Shown: piece by piece, positions 1 through 11,150 of the stretch
Layout of the letters: every line of letters starts with the position of its first letter
Position numbering within the stretch: position 1 is the first letter of the stretch
Origin: Thinopyrum elongatum
Lineage: Eukaryota; Streptophyta; Magnoliopsida; Poales; Poaceae
Length of the DNA stretch: 64,000 bases
Assembly: GCA_011799875.1 (NCBI GenBank)
Contig: CM022303.1
Coordinates: forward strand, 546,857,368 to 546,921,367
Direction: 5' to 3'
Notes under the pieces: generated by a model
The model's database searches: none
What the model was told of the DNA's origin: nothing
What the model saw: the letters and a program-made list of their open reading frames with translations, nothing else
Program-made: the position numbers and the translations under genes

Positions 1-110
1 ATTATATGGCGCGTGTGGGCATTAAAGAAGAATTTGAGCAGTATGTTCACAATTCCGAGCTCGGTCCCTACATTGCAGATAAGTGCAACTAAAACCTCAG
101 CCTCACATAA

Positions 111-869
111 TCATTTACCAAAGTATTTAAATTCCATCCTCGTGAGTCCAGAGTATCATTTAAACTTTATGACAATTCATTTACTATACCTCTAGAGACA
201 TTTTCTAATCACTGCAAAATTCCATTTTGGGGTTCATTGGACGAGCCACCAAGGTCGGAGTTTGAGATATTCTTGACTAGCCTTTGCTATGGTGAGACTA
301 GAGGAGTGACTCAAGGTAGAATAAAGAGCATTCATTTTCCCTCAATCCAATACTTTGCACTATTTAATGGAAAATGCATTGTAGGCAAACAAGATTGTAG
401 TACACTTTGTGCTCCAGACTTGAGCCTTATCCACACCGCTCTCACCGGTGACAAAAGTTATAACCTTGGAGCGATAGTGGCACGTAGATTGCAACACAAT
501 GCTGGTAGTGGATATTTTTATGGTGGGATTTACGCCACACGCTTAGCAAGAGAGCTAGGTGTTTCACCTTGGCCTTATGACCCCATCTTACCCACGCAAT
601 ACCTTGACTTCGATGCTATGAAACGTCATAAGATCCTTAGTGATGAACCCCATAATTTTACTTATAACCTGTTGTTTAATAAAAGTTCCGTTGTGGACAC
701 CTTTTTGCCTGCACCTGCTCTCTTTGATGTTCATAGCAAGGGAAGATATTATGTTCTTGAGAGTGAGGCCCGAGCACATAACGCGACAGTTGTGGCTGCG
801 CGACGGGCTGAGACATCTGCACCTAGAGCCTCCGTGAGCTATCACTCCGACCATTATGCAGGCTACTGA
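111..869 (+). pseudogene. Env-position ORF of Athila-type Gypsy element A (degraded)
   Basis: An open frame runs from just after a TAA near 108 to a TGA at 867-869, about 250 codons, with no clear ATG at its left end. In-frame stops upstream show that the N-terminal part is broken. The product contains the phrases IKSIHFPSIQYFALFNGKC and LGAIVARRLQ, which I recognise from a protein repeated many times in Triticeae Gypsy elements. It lies between integrase and the 3' LTR, the position of the so-called env-like ORF of Athila elements. I see no membrane segment or signal peptide, so an envelope function is not supported. The role of the family is unknown to me. It could instead be a gag-associated accessory protein. 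The stop codons make it a relic here. Confidence 0.65.
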
Positions 870-898
870 TGGAGATTACCAAGTTAGGCCAAAAGCCT

Positions 899-913
899 AA
901 GCTTGGGGGAGTA
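899..913 (+). other. Upstream copy of the polypurine tract, element A
   Basis: AAGCTTGGGGGAGTA lies 30 bases after the stop of the extra ORF and matches the true PPT at 2949-2962 (AAGCTTGGGGGAGT) for 14 bases. A similar motif follows the extra ORF of element B at 11184. It may be a second plus-strand priming site; that is inference. Confidence 0.6.
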
Positions 914-2948
914 CGTATTTCCACCGACATTACTTTCATGTTCACACTTTTCATTCCAGTTGTCGGTGTCCACACTTTTTCATTGTATTATCCATGCTAG
1001 ATTTATTTTCTCGCCTTCTTCTAGTGTGTTTAAAAAACTTTGAGAAAATACAAAAATATTTCCTGCTTCTCTCTAGTATAACCAGCTATAGTATTTAAAA
1101 AGAAAACCCAAAAAGATTTCCTTGTTCTTCTTTTGCTTGTTGGGAGCTCTCCCGTGTAAATAGTTTTTCTCGTTTTTGTTTTTCCTTTCTTAAATTTGCT
1201 TTCTTTCAGAAAACCAAAAATTCCAAAAATATTTCAGTGTGTTTCTCTGAATTTCTTTTTTATTGAGTCATACCGAGGAGAAGACCACGATGAAAATGTT
1301 GAGTGGCTCTCATATGCATTGTTGTTGATCTAACAGAGAGCCCATATTAACTTGTTTTCTTCTTTTTGAATAAATGTTTGCAGATTCTAGCTTAGTCCAC
1401 GGCACTCTTGCACTATTATTATTTTCATATCATTCGGTCGTGCAAGTGAAAGGCAATAATGACGATATTTGATGAACTGGTTGTGGCAGAGAGAAACGGG
1501 TATGAACTCAACTTGTTCTGTTTTTGTAAATATGTTTAACCTAGTATCCATGATTCAGCTCATTATGATCAAACATGTTTGCAATGACCCTTAGAGATTA
1601 TAGTTTCTCATGCCATGCTTAAGTAGCTAGGAGTGGATAATGATTTATCTTGGATGTCAACATTGTGTTAAAATAATTGTGATGTAGTATGATGATATGG
1701 TATCCTCCCTTGAATGTTCGGGTGGCTTGACTTGGCACATGTTCATGCATGTAGTTGAATCAAAACCAACATAGCCTCTATGATATTTATGTTCATGGTG
1801 TTCATATCCTACTCATGCTAGTATCCAATGTTACTTATGCATAATGCATGTTCATGACCGTTTTCGCTCCCTAGCTGGCCGCTTCTCAACCTAATTGCTA
1901 GCCTTCGCCTGTACTAAGTGGGAATTCTGCTTGTGCATCAAAACCCTGAAACCCAAGTTATTCCAGATGAGTCCACCATACCTACCTATATGAGGTATTA
2001 CCCTGCCGTCCTAAGTAAATTTGCATGTGCTACCTCTAAAAACTTCAAATAAATATCCTTTTTTGTGTGCCTGAATTGTTCATAGAGCGACAGGAGGTAG
2101 TCAGTATCTTCCATGCCAAGCGGGTTATTCTCATGATGAGTGTTTATTCACTCGTCCTTGCATGAGAGGGGCGGTAATAGGGATTCCCAGTCCCGAATTC
2201 AAATTGCAAATAATTAAACAAAACTCCCCCAGGAATGTTGTTGGTATGGACGGCACCCGTTGTTTCGGACAAGCCGTGGAGTGTGATTGTTGGTGGAGGG
2301 GGAGTAAACCTTTACTTTTATCGATTGGGAACCGCCACTAATGTGTTTAGCATGGAAGAATGGTCGTGAAGTAAATAAGAAGGGTGCATTTCTCAAAATT
2401 TCATTCACCTCTGTTTGAAAACTTAAGCTCTGGCACCTCTGCAAATCACTGCTTCCCTCTGCGAAGGGACGATCTATTTACTTTTATGTTGTGTCATCAC
2501 CTTCTTAAATAAGCGCCAGAACCTGAGAGCACTATTGTCATCCTCATGCATTGTGTGTAGCTAATGTTGGGTGCGTTATGACTGGATCTTTTCTACCAAG
2601 AATTACAATGTTTAGTCGCTGCTCGGACTTTGGAGGTGCTCTGCATTTATGTTTTGCGGTCTCAGAAAGGGCTAGTGAGATACCACTATTGTCATATTAT
2701 ATCATGGTTGCTTTGACAAAGTGTTGTTGTTTGAGATATCTTATTATTGCTCGCTAGTTGATTATGCCATTGATATGAGTTAAAATAATTTTTAAGAGTT
2801 ATTGTCGACATGGTTAGTTATAACCTTTGCTGAAAACCTGGGTGCTACTTAAGCTTATTTATGTAAACAAGAGCAAAAGAGTTCGTAAAAGTTTTTCTTT
2901 TTCACTTTCAGTTTATTAACTGAATTGCTTGAGGACAAGCAAAGGTTT

Positions 2949-2962
2949 AAGCTTGGGGGAGT
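2949..2962 (+). other. Polypurine tract of element A
   Basis: AAGCTTGGGGGAGT sits directly before the TG of the LTR at 2963, the expected position of the plus-strand primer for reverse transcription. Confidence 0.85.
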
Positions 2963-4365
2963 TGATACGTCTCCGTCGTATCTACTTTTCCTAACGCTTT
3001 TCCTCTTGTTTTGGACTCTAATTTGCACGATTTGAATGAAACTAACCCGGACTGACGTTGTTTTCAGCAGAACTACCATGGTGTTGTTTTTGTGCAGAAA
3101 TAAAAGTTCTCGGATTGGAACGAAACTTTGCGAGGATTTTTTATTCAATAAATAAGAATTTCTGGAGCCAGGAACCACCGGAGGGGGCACCTGGGTGGGC
3201 ACAACCCACCAGGGCGCGCCCCCCACCAGGCGCGCCTAGGTGGGTTGTCCCCACCTGCTGGCCCCGCAGACTTCAACCCTGATACTATAAAATCACATAT
3301 TTGGAGAGAAAATTCAGGGAGAAAGAATTATTGCGTTTCACGAGACGGAGCCGCCGCCACCTCCCGTTCTTCATCGGGAGGCCATATCTGGAGTCTGTTT
3401 GGGGCTCCGGAGAGGGGGGTCTTCGTCATCACCAACCCTTCTCCATCGCCAATTCCATGATGCTCCCCACCGTGAGTGAGTAATTCCTTCGTAGGCTCGC
3501 TGGTCGGTGAGGAGTTGGATGAGATTCATCATGTAATCGAGTTAGTTTTGTTAGGGCTTGATCCATAGTATCCATTATGTTCTGAGATTGATGTTGATAT
3601 GACTTTGCCATGCTTAATGCTTGTCACTTTGGGCCCGGGTGCCATGATTTCAGATCTGAATTGTTTATGTTATCACCATTATATCTATGTTCTAGACCCG
3701 ATCTTGCAAGTTATAGTCACCTACTACGTGTTATGATCCGGCAACCCCGGAGTGACAGAAGTCGGGACACTTCCCGGTGATGACCGTAGTTTGAGGAGTT
3801 CATGTATTCACTATGTGTTAATGCTTTGTTCCGATTCTTTATTAAAAGGAGGCCTTAATATCCCTTAGTTTCCATATGGACCCCGCTGCCACGGGAGGGT
3901 AGGACAAAATATGTCATGCAAGTTCTTTCCATAAGCATGTATGACTATTTACGGAATACATGCCTACATTATATTTATGAACTGGAGCTAGTGTCGTATC
4001 GCCCTAGGTTATGACTGTTATATGATGAATATCATCCAACGATTCACCGATCCAATGCCTACGAATTTCTCTCATATTGTTCTTGCTAAGTTACCATTGC
4101 TTGTGTTACTCTTGCACTTGCTACAAAATCATTGCTATTACTGTTACCGTTACTATTGTTGTTGCTACTACTATCAAAACTACCATACTACATTGCTACT
4201 GATTACTTCGTTGCAGATAATTAATCTCCAGGTGTGGTTGAATTGACAACTCAGCTGCTAATACTTGCAAATATTCTTTGGCTCCCCTTGTGTCGAATCA
4301 ATATATTTGGGTTGAATACTCTACCCTCGAAAACTGTTGCGATCCCCTATACTTGTGGGTTATCA
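2963..4365 (+). mobile_element. 3' LTR of Gypsy element A (1403 bp)
   Basis: The LTR begins TGATACGTCTCCGTCGTATC directly after a polypurine tract and ends GTGGGTTATCA, so the ends form the inverted repeat TGATA/TATCA. Gag coding sequence of another element starts immediately after 4365. The next five bases, TAAGG (4366-4370), are the predicted TSD, whose partner would lie left of the window. A TATA-like CTATAAAA is at 3285-3292, about 30 bases after a GC-rich palindrome built on GGCGCGCC-type sequence (about 3192-3246). Short ORFs in it are chance frames. Confidence 0.9.
3285..3292 (+). promoter_or_regulatory. TATA-like box in LTR A
   Basis: CTATAAAA lies about 320 bases into the LTR and downstream of a GC-rich inverted repeat. 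The same spacing of GC palindrome then TATA occurs in LTR C (CTATAAAT, 6628) and LTR B (TATATAAG, 13100), which supports it as the U3 promoter. Confidence 0.6.
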
Positions 4366-4370
4366 TAAGG

Positions 4371-5041
4371 TTTTTCCTTTATCTTTGAAAGGAAAAGCAT
4401 TGACATGGTATAGGCTATGCGATGATGTTGGATCTTGGAACTGGAATCGATTGAAATTGGAATTTCACCAAAAAAATTATCATATGCATCTAGTTCATCG
4501 TGATCGGAATTGTATATATAATTTTTGGCCTCGTGAAGGAGAAAGTATCTCTCTAGCTTGGGGGAGGCTTAAGTCAATGTTATATTCATGCCCCAATCAT
4601 GAGCTCTCTAGAGAAATTATCATTCAGAATTTTTATGCTCGGCTTTCTCGTGATGATCAATCTAGGCTCGATACTTCTTGTACTGGTTCTTTTATGAAGA
4701 AGACTATTGAATTCAGGTGGGATCTTTTAGAAAGAATTAAACGCAACTCTGAAGATTGAGAACTCGACGAAGGTAAAGAGTCAGGTATTAAGCTTGAGTT
4801 TGATTGTGTTAAATCTTTTATGAATACCGATGCTTTTCACAAGTTTAGAACTAAATATGGACTTGACTCTGAGATAGTAGCCTCTTTCTGTGAATCATTT
4901 GTTACTCATGTTGATCTCCCTAAAGAGAAGTGGTTCAAATATCATTCCCCTATATAAGAAGAAATTAAAGAACCGGTAATAGCTAAAGATGAAACTATAA
5001 TTTATAATGTTGATCTAGTTGTGCCTACTGCCTATATTTAA
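4371..5041 (+). pseudogene. gag fragment of element B
   Basis: The frame opens inside a capsid-type domain. It contains LSLKGKALTWY and SISLAWGRLKSMLYSCPNH, the usual plant retrotransposon gag pattern (L.G.A..W then a conserved hydrophobic helix). The N-terminal half is missing because element A is inserted here. In-frame stops occur at about 4757 (TGA), near 4958 (TAA) and at 5039-5041 (TAA), so no full polyprotein can be made. The sequence between the stops still reads as continuous gag/linker protein, so the stops are point mutations rather than rearrangements. Capsid function is inferred from the family. No zinc knuckle was identified. Confidence 0.75.
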
Positions 5042-6274
5042 AAACCACATTTCCCTGGTAGGATAAAGGAACATGCGAAGGTATCAACTGTGGTTCGCAA
5101 AAGTAATATTAAAGCACCTAAACCTCCTGAACAAATTAAAGTAGAACCTAGTTTTGCTATGGTTAAAGATCTCTTGGTAGAAAATATTGGTGGGCATGTT
5201 ATTTACTTCTGTGATGAAGCTGCTAGAATTGCCAAACCCGATGAAAAAGATAAACATAGACCTTTTATTGGCATGCCTGTTGTCTCAGTTAAAATAGGAG
5301 ATCATTGTTACCATGGTTTATGTGACTTAGGTGCTTGTGTGAGTGCTATTCCTTTTACCTTATACCAAGAAATTATGAATGATATAGCACCCGCTGAAAT
5401 AGAAGATATAGATGTTACTATTAAACTTGCTAATAGAGACACCATCACACTACTTGGGATTGTTAGAGATGTTGAAGTCTTGTATGGGAAAATAAAATAT
5501 CCTACTGATTTTCTAGTTCTTGGTTCCCCACAAGATGACTTTTGTCCAATTATCTTTGGTAGAACTTTCTTGAACACCATTAATGCTAAAATAGATTGTG
5601 AGAAACAAACTGTCGGTGTTAGCTTTGGTGATGAGTCTCATGAATTTAATTTCTCCAAGTTTAGTAGACAACCCCGTAATAAAAAATTACCTACTAAGGA
5701 TGAAATAATTGGTCTTGCTTCGATTGCCATGCCTCCTACCGATCTACTAGAACAATATTTGCTAGACCATGAAAATGATATGCACTTGCATGAAAGGAAC
5801 GAAATATATAAGATATTCTTTGAACAACAACCTCTGCTTAAACACAATTTGCCTATTGAAACTCTAGGAGGTCCTCCTCCACCTAAAGGTGATCCTGTGT
5901 TTGAATTAAAGCAATTGCCTGACACTTTGAAATATCCTAATCTTGATGAAAATAAGATATATCCTGTTATTATTAGTGCTAACCTTTTAGAACATGAAGA
6001 AGAAAGATTATTGAAAATTCTGAAGAAGCACCGTGCTGCTATTGGATATACTCTTGATGATCTTAAGGGCATTAGTCCCACTCTCTGTCAGCACAAAATT
6101 AATATGGAACCTGATGCCAAACTAGTTGCCGATCCCCAACGACGATTAAATCCTAAGATGAAAGAAGTGGTGAGAACTGAAATGCTAAAACTTCTGGAAG
6201 CAGGTATAATCTATCCCATAGCTGATAGTAGATGGGTAAGTCCTGTTCATTGTGTCCCTAAGAAGGGAGGTATT
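5042..6274 (+). pseudogene. Protease and N-terminal reverse transcriptase of element B
   Basis: This part of the pol frame is open from 5042 until the solo LTR at 6275. The aspartic protease is seen at about residues 80-180, with the active-site phrase GLCDLGACVSAIP; the DLGA form instead of DTGA is usual in Athila-type elements. The start of RT follows, with the connecting phrase EMLKLLEAGIIYPIADSRWV and then VSPVHCVPKKGG. RT is cut exactly at the GTATT target site and resumes at 7840 in the same frame. The protein would have processed the polyprotein and begun cDNA synthesis in virus-like particles. The upstream stops and the insertion make it non-functional. Confidence 0.85.
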
Positions 6275-7839
6275 TGATACGTCTCCAATGTATCTATAAT
6301 TTTTTATAGTTCCATGCTATTATATTATCTGTTTTGGATGTTTTATATGCATTGATATGCTATTTTATATTATTTTTGGGACTAACCTATTAACCTAGAG
6401 CCCAGTGCCAGTTTATGTTTTTTATTGTTTTTGACTTTTACAGAAACGGAATATCAAACGGAATAAAACTTTACGATGATTTTTCTTGGACCAGAAGACA
6501 CCTACGTAACTTGGAGAGAGGGCCAGAAGAGTCCCGAGGAGGCCACAAGCCTCTAGGGCGCGCCCCAGGGGGGCACGCCCTAAGGGCTTGTGGGCTCCTC
6601 AGGTGTCCTCCAACCCTAATTCCACCTCTATAAATTGAGAAATATTCCCCCAACATCAGAAGCGTCCACAAAAATACTTTTCTGCCGCCGCAAGCCTCTA
6701 TTCCCGTGAGATCCCATCTTGGGGCCTTTTCCGGCACCCTACTAGAGGGGGATTCGATCACAGAGGGCCTCTATATTGCTGCCCTTCCAATGATGCGTGA
6801 GTAGTTTTACCACAGACCTACGGGTCCATAGCTAGTAGCTAGATGGCTTCTTCTCTCTCTTTGATCTTCAATACCATGTTCTCCTCGGTGTTCTTGGAGT
6901 TCTATCCGAGGTAATCTTATTTTGCGGTGCGTTTGTTGAGATCCGATGAATTGTGGATTTATGATCAGATTATCTATGAATATTATTTGAGTCTTTTCTA
7001 AACTCTTTTATGCATGTTAAGATATCTTTGTATTTCTCTTCGAACTATCGGTTTGGTTTGGCCAACTAGATTGGTTTTTCTTGCAATGGGAGAGGTCCTT
7101 AGTTTTGGGTTCAATCTTGCAGTGTCCTCACCCAGTGACAGATGGGGTAGCGAGGCACGTATTGTATTGTTGCCATCAAGGATAAAAAGATGGGGTTTTT
7201 GTCATATTGCTTGAGTTTATCCCTCTACATCATGTCATCTTACTTAAAGCGTTGCTCTGTTCTTATGAACTTAATACTCTAGATGCAGGCAGGAGTCGAT
7301 CGATGTGTGAAGTAATAGTAGTAGATGCAGAATCGTTTCGGTCTACTTTTCACGGACGTGATGCCTATATTCATGATCATTGCCTTAGATATCATCATAA
7401 CTATGCGCTTTTCTATCAATTTCTCAACAGTAATTTGTTTACCCACCGTATGTTTTCTTTCAAGAGAGAAGCCTCTAGTGAAACCTATGGCCCCTGGGTC
7501 TTTTTTCCATCATATATTTTCAGATCTATAAACCAAAAAACCCAAAAATACCTTGCTGCAATTTATTTATATTTACTTTAGTTTGCTCTTTTATTTATCT
7601 TTTATACCCATCTCTATGAGATCTCACTCTTGTTCATGACCATGAAGGGATTGACAACCCCTTTTTCATGTTGTGTGCAAGTGTTTGTTAGTTTGTGCAG
7701 GTGCATAGATTGGAGACTTGCTTGTGCCTCCTACTGGATTGATACCTTGGTCCTTAACTGAGGGAAATACTTATCTCTACTTTGCTGCATCACCCTTTTC
7801 TCTTCAAGGGAAAAATCAACGCAAGCTCAAGAAGTAGCA
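6275..7839 (+). mobile_element. Solo LTR C, Gypsy (1565 bp), inserted in RT of element B
   Basis: The insert begins TGATACGTCTCCAATGTATC and ends GAAGTAGCA. It is flanked by a perfect 5-bp duplication GTATT at 6270-6274 and 7840-7844. There is no internal region, so it is the product of recombination between two LTRs. It contains a GC-rich segment with GGGCGCGCCCC (about 6558-6590), a TATA-like CTATAAAT at 6628-6635 and a GAGATCCCATCTTGGGGCC stretch typical of this common Triticeae LTR. ORFs within it are chance frames. A related, truncated copy lies on the other strand at 55287-56078. Confidence 0.93.
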
Positions 7840-9271
7840 GTATTACTGTTGTTCCTAATGATAAAAATGAACTTATTCTACAAAGAATTGTCACTGGCTA
7901 TAGAATGGTAATTGATCTTAGAAAGTTAAATAAATCAACTAGAAAAGATCATTACCCTCTGTCTTTTATTGATCAAATGTTGGAAATATTATCTAAGCAC
8001 ACACACTTTTGCTTTCTTGATGGATATTCTGGTTTCTCTCAAATACCTGTTTCACAACCTGATCAAGAGAAAACCACTTTTACTTGCCCTTTTGGAACTT
8101 ATGCTTATAGACGTATGCCTTTTGGTTTATGCAATGCACCTGCTAGTCTGCTACCTTTCAAAGATGTATGACTGCTATATTCTCTTATTTTTGTGAAAAG
8201 ATTGTTGAGGTTTTCATGGATGATTTTTCCGTTTACAGAACTTCTTTTGATGATTGCTTAAGCAACCTTGATCGAGTTTTGCAGAGATGTGAGCAAACTA
8301 ATCTTGTCTTGAATTGGGAGAAGTGTCACTTTATGGTTAATGAAGGTATTGTCTTGGGGCATTAAATTTCTGAACGAGGTATTGAGGTGGATAAAGCTAA
8401 AGTTGATGCAATTGAGAAAATGCCATGTCCTAAAGATATTAAAGGTATTCGTAGTTTCCTTGGTCATGCTGGTTTCTATAGGAGGTTTATTAAAGACTTC
8501 TCTAAAATTTCTAGGCCTCTTACTAATCTTTTACAAAAGGATGTTCCCTTTGTTTTTTATGATGATTGTGTAGAAGCCTTTGAAACACTTAAGAAAGCCT
8601 TAACTTCTGCACCTATTGTTCAACCACCTGATTGGAACTTGCCTTTTGAAATTATGTATGATGCTAGTGATTATGCTGTTGGTGCTGTCCTAGGACAAAG
8701 AGTTGATAAGAAATTAAATGTTATCCATTATGCTAGTAAAACTCTAGACAGTGCCCAAAGAAATTATGCTACTACTAAAAAAGAATTTTTAGTAGTCGTG
8801 TTTGCTTGTGATAAATTCAGATCTTTCATTGTTGATTCCAAAGTAATTGTTCACACTGATCATGCTGCTATAAAATATCTTATAGAAAAGAAAGATGCTA
8901 AACCTAGACTCATTAGGTGGGTTCTCTTGCTACAAGAATTTGATTTACATATCACTGATAGGAACGGAGCTGAGAACCCCGTAGCAGATAACTTGTCTAG
9001 GTTAGAAAATATTCTTGATGAACCACTACCTATTGATGATAGTTTTCCTAATGAACAACTAGCTGCAATAAATGTTTCTCATAATACTCCTTGGTATGCT
9101 GACTATGCTAATTATATTGTTGCTAAATATATACCACCTAGTTTCACATACCAACAAAAGAAAAAATTCTTCTATGATTTAAGACATTACTTTTGGGATG
9201 ACCCACATCTTTATAAAGAAGGAGTAGATGGTATTATTAGACGTTGTGTATCTGAGCATGAACAGGAATAA
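7840..9271 (+). pseudogene. Reverse transcriptase and RNase H of element B (continued)
   Basis: RT resumes after the solo LTR with TVVPNDKNEL, GYRMVIDLRKLNKSTRKDHY and MPFGLCNAPAS. The catalytic box is FMDDFSVY (about 8214-8237), the YXDD equivalent. RNase H follows, with [14 protein letters not shown], the catalytic TDHAAIKYL region and the closing [11 protein letters not shown]. Defects are a small insertion and frameshift near 8145-8170, a stop near 8363 where a conserved phrase reads HxIS, and a stop at 9269-9271. The distance and order match complete Athila-type pol. It once copied RNA into DNA and removed the RNA strand. It is now a pseudogene. Confidence 0.9.
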
Positions 9272-10330
9272 ATCCTACGGAAATGTCACTCCGAAGCCTA
9301 TGGAGGACATCATGCGGGAGATAGAACTGTTCACAAGGTATTGCAATCTGGTTTTTATTGGCCTACTCTCTTCAAGGATGCTCGTAAGTTTGTTTTATCT
9401 TGTGATGAATGTCAAAGAATTGGTAATATCAGTAAGCGTCAGGAAATGCCTATGAATTATTCACTTGCCATTGAACCATTTGATGTTTAGGGTTTTGATT
9501 ATATGGGACCTTTTCCTTCCTCTAATGGGTATACACATATTTTGGTTGCTGTTGATTAAGTTACTAAGTGGGTAGAAGCTATTCCAACTAGTAGTGCTGA
9601 TCATAACACTTCCATTAAAATGCTTAAAGAAGTTATTTTCCCAAGGTTTGGAGTCCCTAGATATTTAATGACTGATGGTGGTTCACACTTTATTCATGGT
9701 GCTTTCCGTAAAATGCTTGATAAATATGATGTTAACAATAAAATTGCTTCACCCTATCATCCTCAATCTTGTGTCCAAGTTGAACTTAGCAATAGAGAAA
9801 TAAAGTTAATATTACAAAAAAACTGTCAATAGGTCCCGAAAGAATTGGTCTAAGAAATTAGATGATGCACTTTGGGCCTACAGAACAGCATATAAAAATC
9901 TTATGGGTATGTCTCCATATAAAATTGTTTATAGAAAAGCTTGTCATTTGCCTCTTGAGTTAGAACATAAAGCATATTGGGCAATTAAAGAACTCAACTA
10001 TGATTTCAAACTTAGCGGTGAAAAGAGGTTATTTCATATTAGCTCACTAGATGAATGAGAACCCAAGCTTATGAAAATGCCAAATTATAAAAGATGGCAT
10101 GACAAAAGAATCCAAAAGCGGGAATTCAAAGTTGGAGAATATGTTCTTTTGTACAACTCTCATTTTAGATTCTTTGCAGGAAAACTTCTCTCCAAATGGG
10201 AAGGACCATATATTATAGAAGAAGTTTATCGCTCTGGAGCTATCAAGATTAATAATGCCGAAGGTACTAACCCGAAGGTGGTCAATGGGTAAAGAATTAA
10301 ACACTATATCTCAGGTACGCCTATTAATGT
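9272..10330 (+). pseudogene. Integrase of element B
   Basis: Frames after the RNase H stop encode the integrase. The zinc-binding part is broken. The core shows the first aspartate in YMGPFPSSNGYTH...AVD (about 9500-9560), the second in LMTDGGSHFIHGAF (about 9666) and the glutamate in [12 protein letters not shown] (about 9780), the D,D-35-E arrangement. The TAG at 9487-9489 looks like a mutated Trp codon. TAA near 9557 and further stops near 9830 and 9850 break the frame. The C-terminal part includes FKVGEYVLLYNSHFRFFAGK and KWEGPYIIEEVY (10115-10230), the usual GPY/F-type module. No chromodomain follows. Integrase would insert the cDNA into the chromosome. This copy is dead. Confidence 0.87.
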
Positions 10331-10428
10331 TGAAAGCAATATTATCCAAACCATGACACCGGAGGAACACATAAAAGAAACCTTCCAGAACACTCCAGAA
10401 TCTTGAAAAGGAGGAGGTACGTGATACG

Positions 10429-10739
10429 GTAAGTAAACGGACTCCGAAAAATCCGCAAAAATATTTTCTGACGGTTTTGGAATATTACAAAAATTAGGAA
10501 AATAAGAAATACCCAGGAAGGCAACCGAGGAGGGCATGATACACCAGGGCGCGCCTGCCTTGCCTGGCACGCCCAGGTGGGTTGTGCCCACCTCGGGAAC
10601 CTTACCGACTCCGTTTTCCTCCCGTTTGCTTGTTTCCTAAGATAAAAAAATCTTTATATACCCCCCGACGTATTGACCACCGTATCGCGGAGAAATCTTC
10701 TGTTTTTGTTTCTTGCTGTTTTCTGACAGATCTAAAATT
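10429..10739 (+). promoter_or_regulatory. Internal promoter/intron-like module before the small ORF of element B
   Basis: Between integrase and the next ORF lie a GC-rich inverted repeat with CAGGGCGCGCCTG and CCAGGTGGG (about 10543-10590), a TATA-like TTTATATA at 10653-10660 and a pyrimidine-rich stretch ending TTTTCTGACAG at 10729, eleven bases before the ATG at 10740. A good splice donor GGTAAGTAA is at 10428. The layout copies that of the LTR promoters in the window. It could be a second promoter for the downstream ORF, an intron (10429-10729) for a spliced subgenomic RNA, or both. This is inference from layout. Confidence 0.4.
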
Positions 10740-11150
10740 ATGTCGTCTCAAGATTCGGAGGGAGAGAGCCCCATTTCCTACCAACCTCTAGATCCAAATG
10801 TCTTCAAGAAGACCTTCCCATATTTTTGGTTCTCTGATGAGGAGGAGGACACCGATTCGAAGGAGGAGGTAGCATCCTCGGATGAGGATGAAGTTCCACC
10901 ACCACAACCTGGAGATACGCGTGTGGAGCTCAAGAAGTCAAGCCTCCCCAACAAAACTAAGACCCAATCTATCCCTTCTCGTTTTCTGCAGGATAGCAAG
11001 GCAGCATTATGCAAGAAGATATTAAAGCTTGAGCTAGAGAATGAGGATCTTAGGGAGGATAATTTCAGCCTCCGACGCAAGCTAGAGAAGAAGAACATGA
11101 CTACCTCATCACCACCACCATCATCATCTTCCCCACCAAAGGAGACTTGA
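10740..11150 (+). CDS. Small acidic coiled-coil ORF of element B
   Basis: ATG at 10740 follows a possible splice acceptor and gives a 136-residue protein ending in TGA at 11148-11150. The N-terminal half is acidic and Ser-rich (FWFSDEEEDTDSKEEV, then a PPPQPG stretch). The C-terminal half has a charged heptad-like segment, KKILKLELENEDLREDN followed by RRKLEKK, which should form a coiled coil. A Ser/Pro-rich tail closes it. It occupies the 3' extra-ORF position of an Athila-type element. I do not recognise a catalytic domain. It is one of the few element B frames still open, possibly by chance given its length. It may be a nucleic-acid or capsid-associated accessory protein; this is a guess. 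Confidence 0.55.
   Translation: MSSQDSEGESPISYQPLDPNVFKKTFPYFWFSDEEEDTDSKEEVASSDEDEVPPPQPGDTRVELKKSSLPNKTKTQSIPSRFLQDSKAALCKKILKLELENEDLREDNFSLRRKLEKKNMTTSSPPPSSSSPPKET

Larger units (their letters stand above)
1..2962 (+). mobile_element. Gypsy element A, 3' internal region
   Basis: This is the internal 3' part of an Athila-type Gypsy retrotransposon whose 5' half lies left of the window. It holds one degraded extra ORF, about 2 kb of noncoding DNA, then a polypurine tract directly before the LTR at 2963. The order extra ORF, long 3' untranslated region, PPT, LTR is that of Athila-group elements. From 870 to 2948 I see no coding frame of note. Because element A's LTR ends inside another element's gag, A is a younger nested insertion. 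The family name cannot be fixed without a repeat library. Confidence 0.8.
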
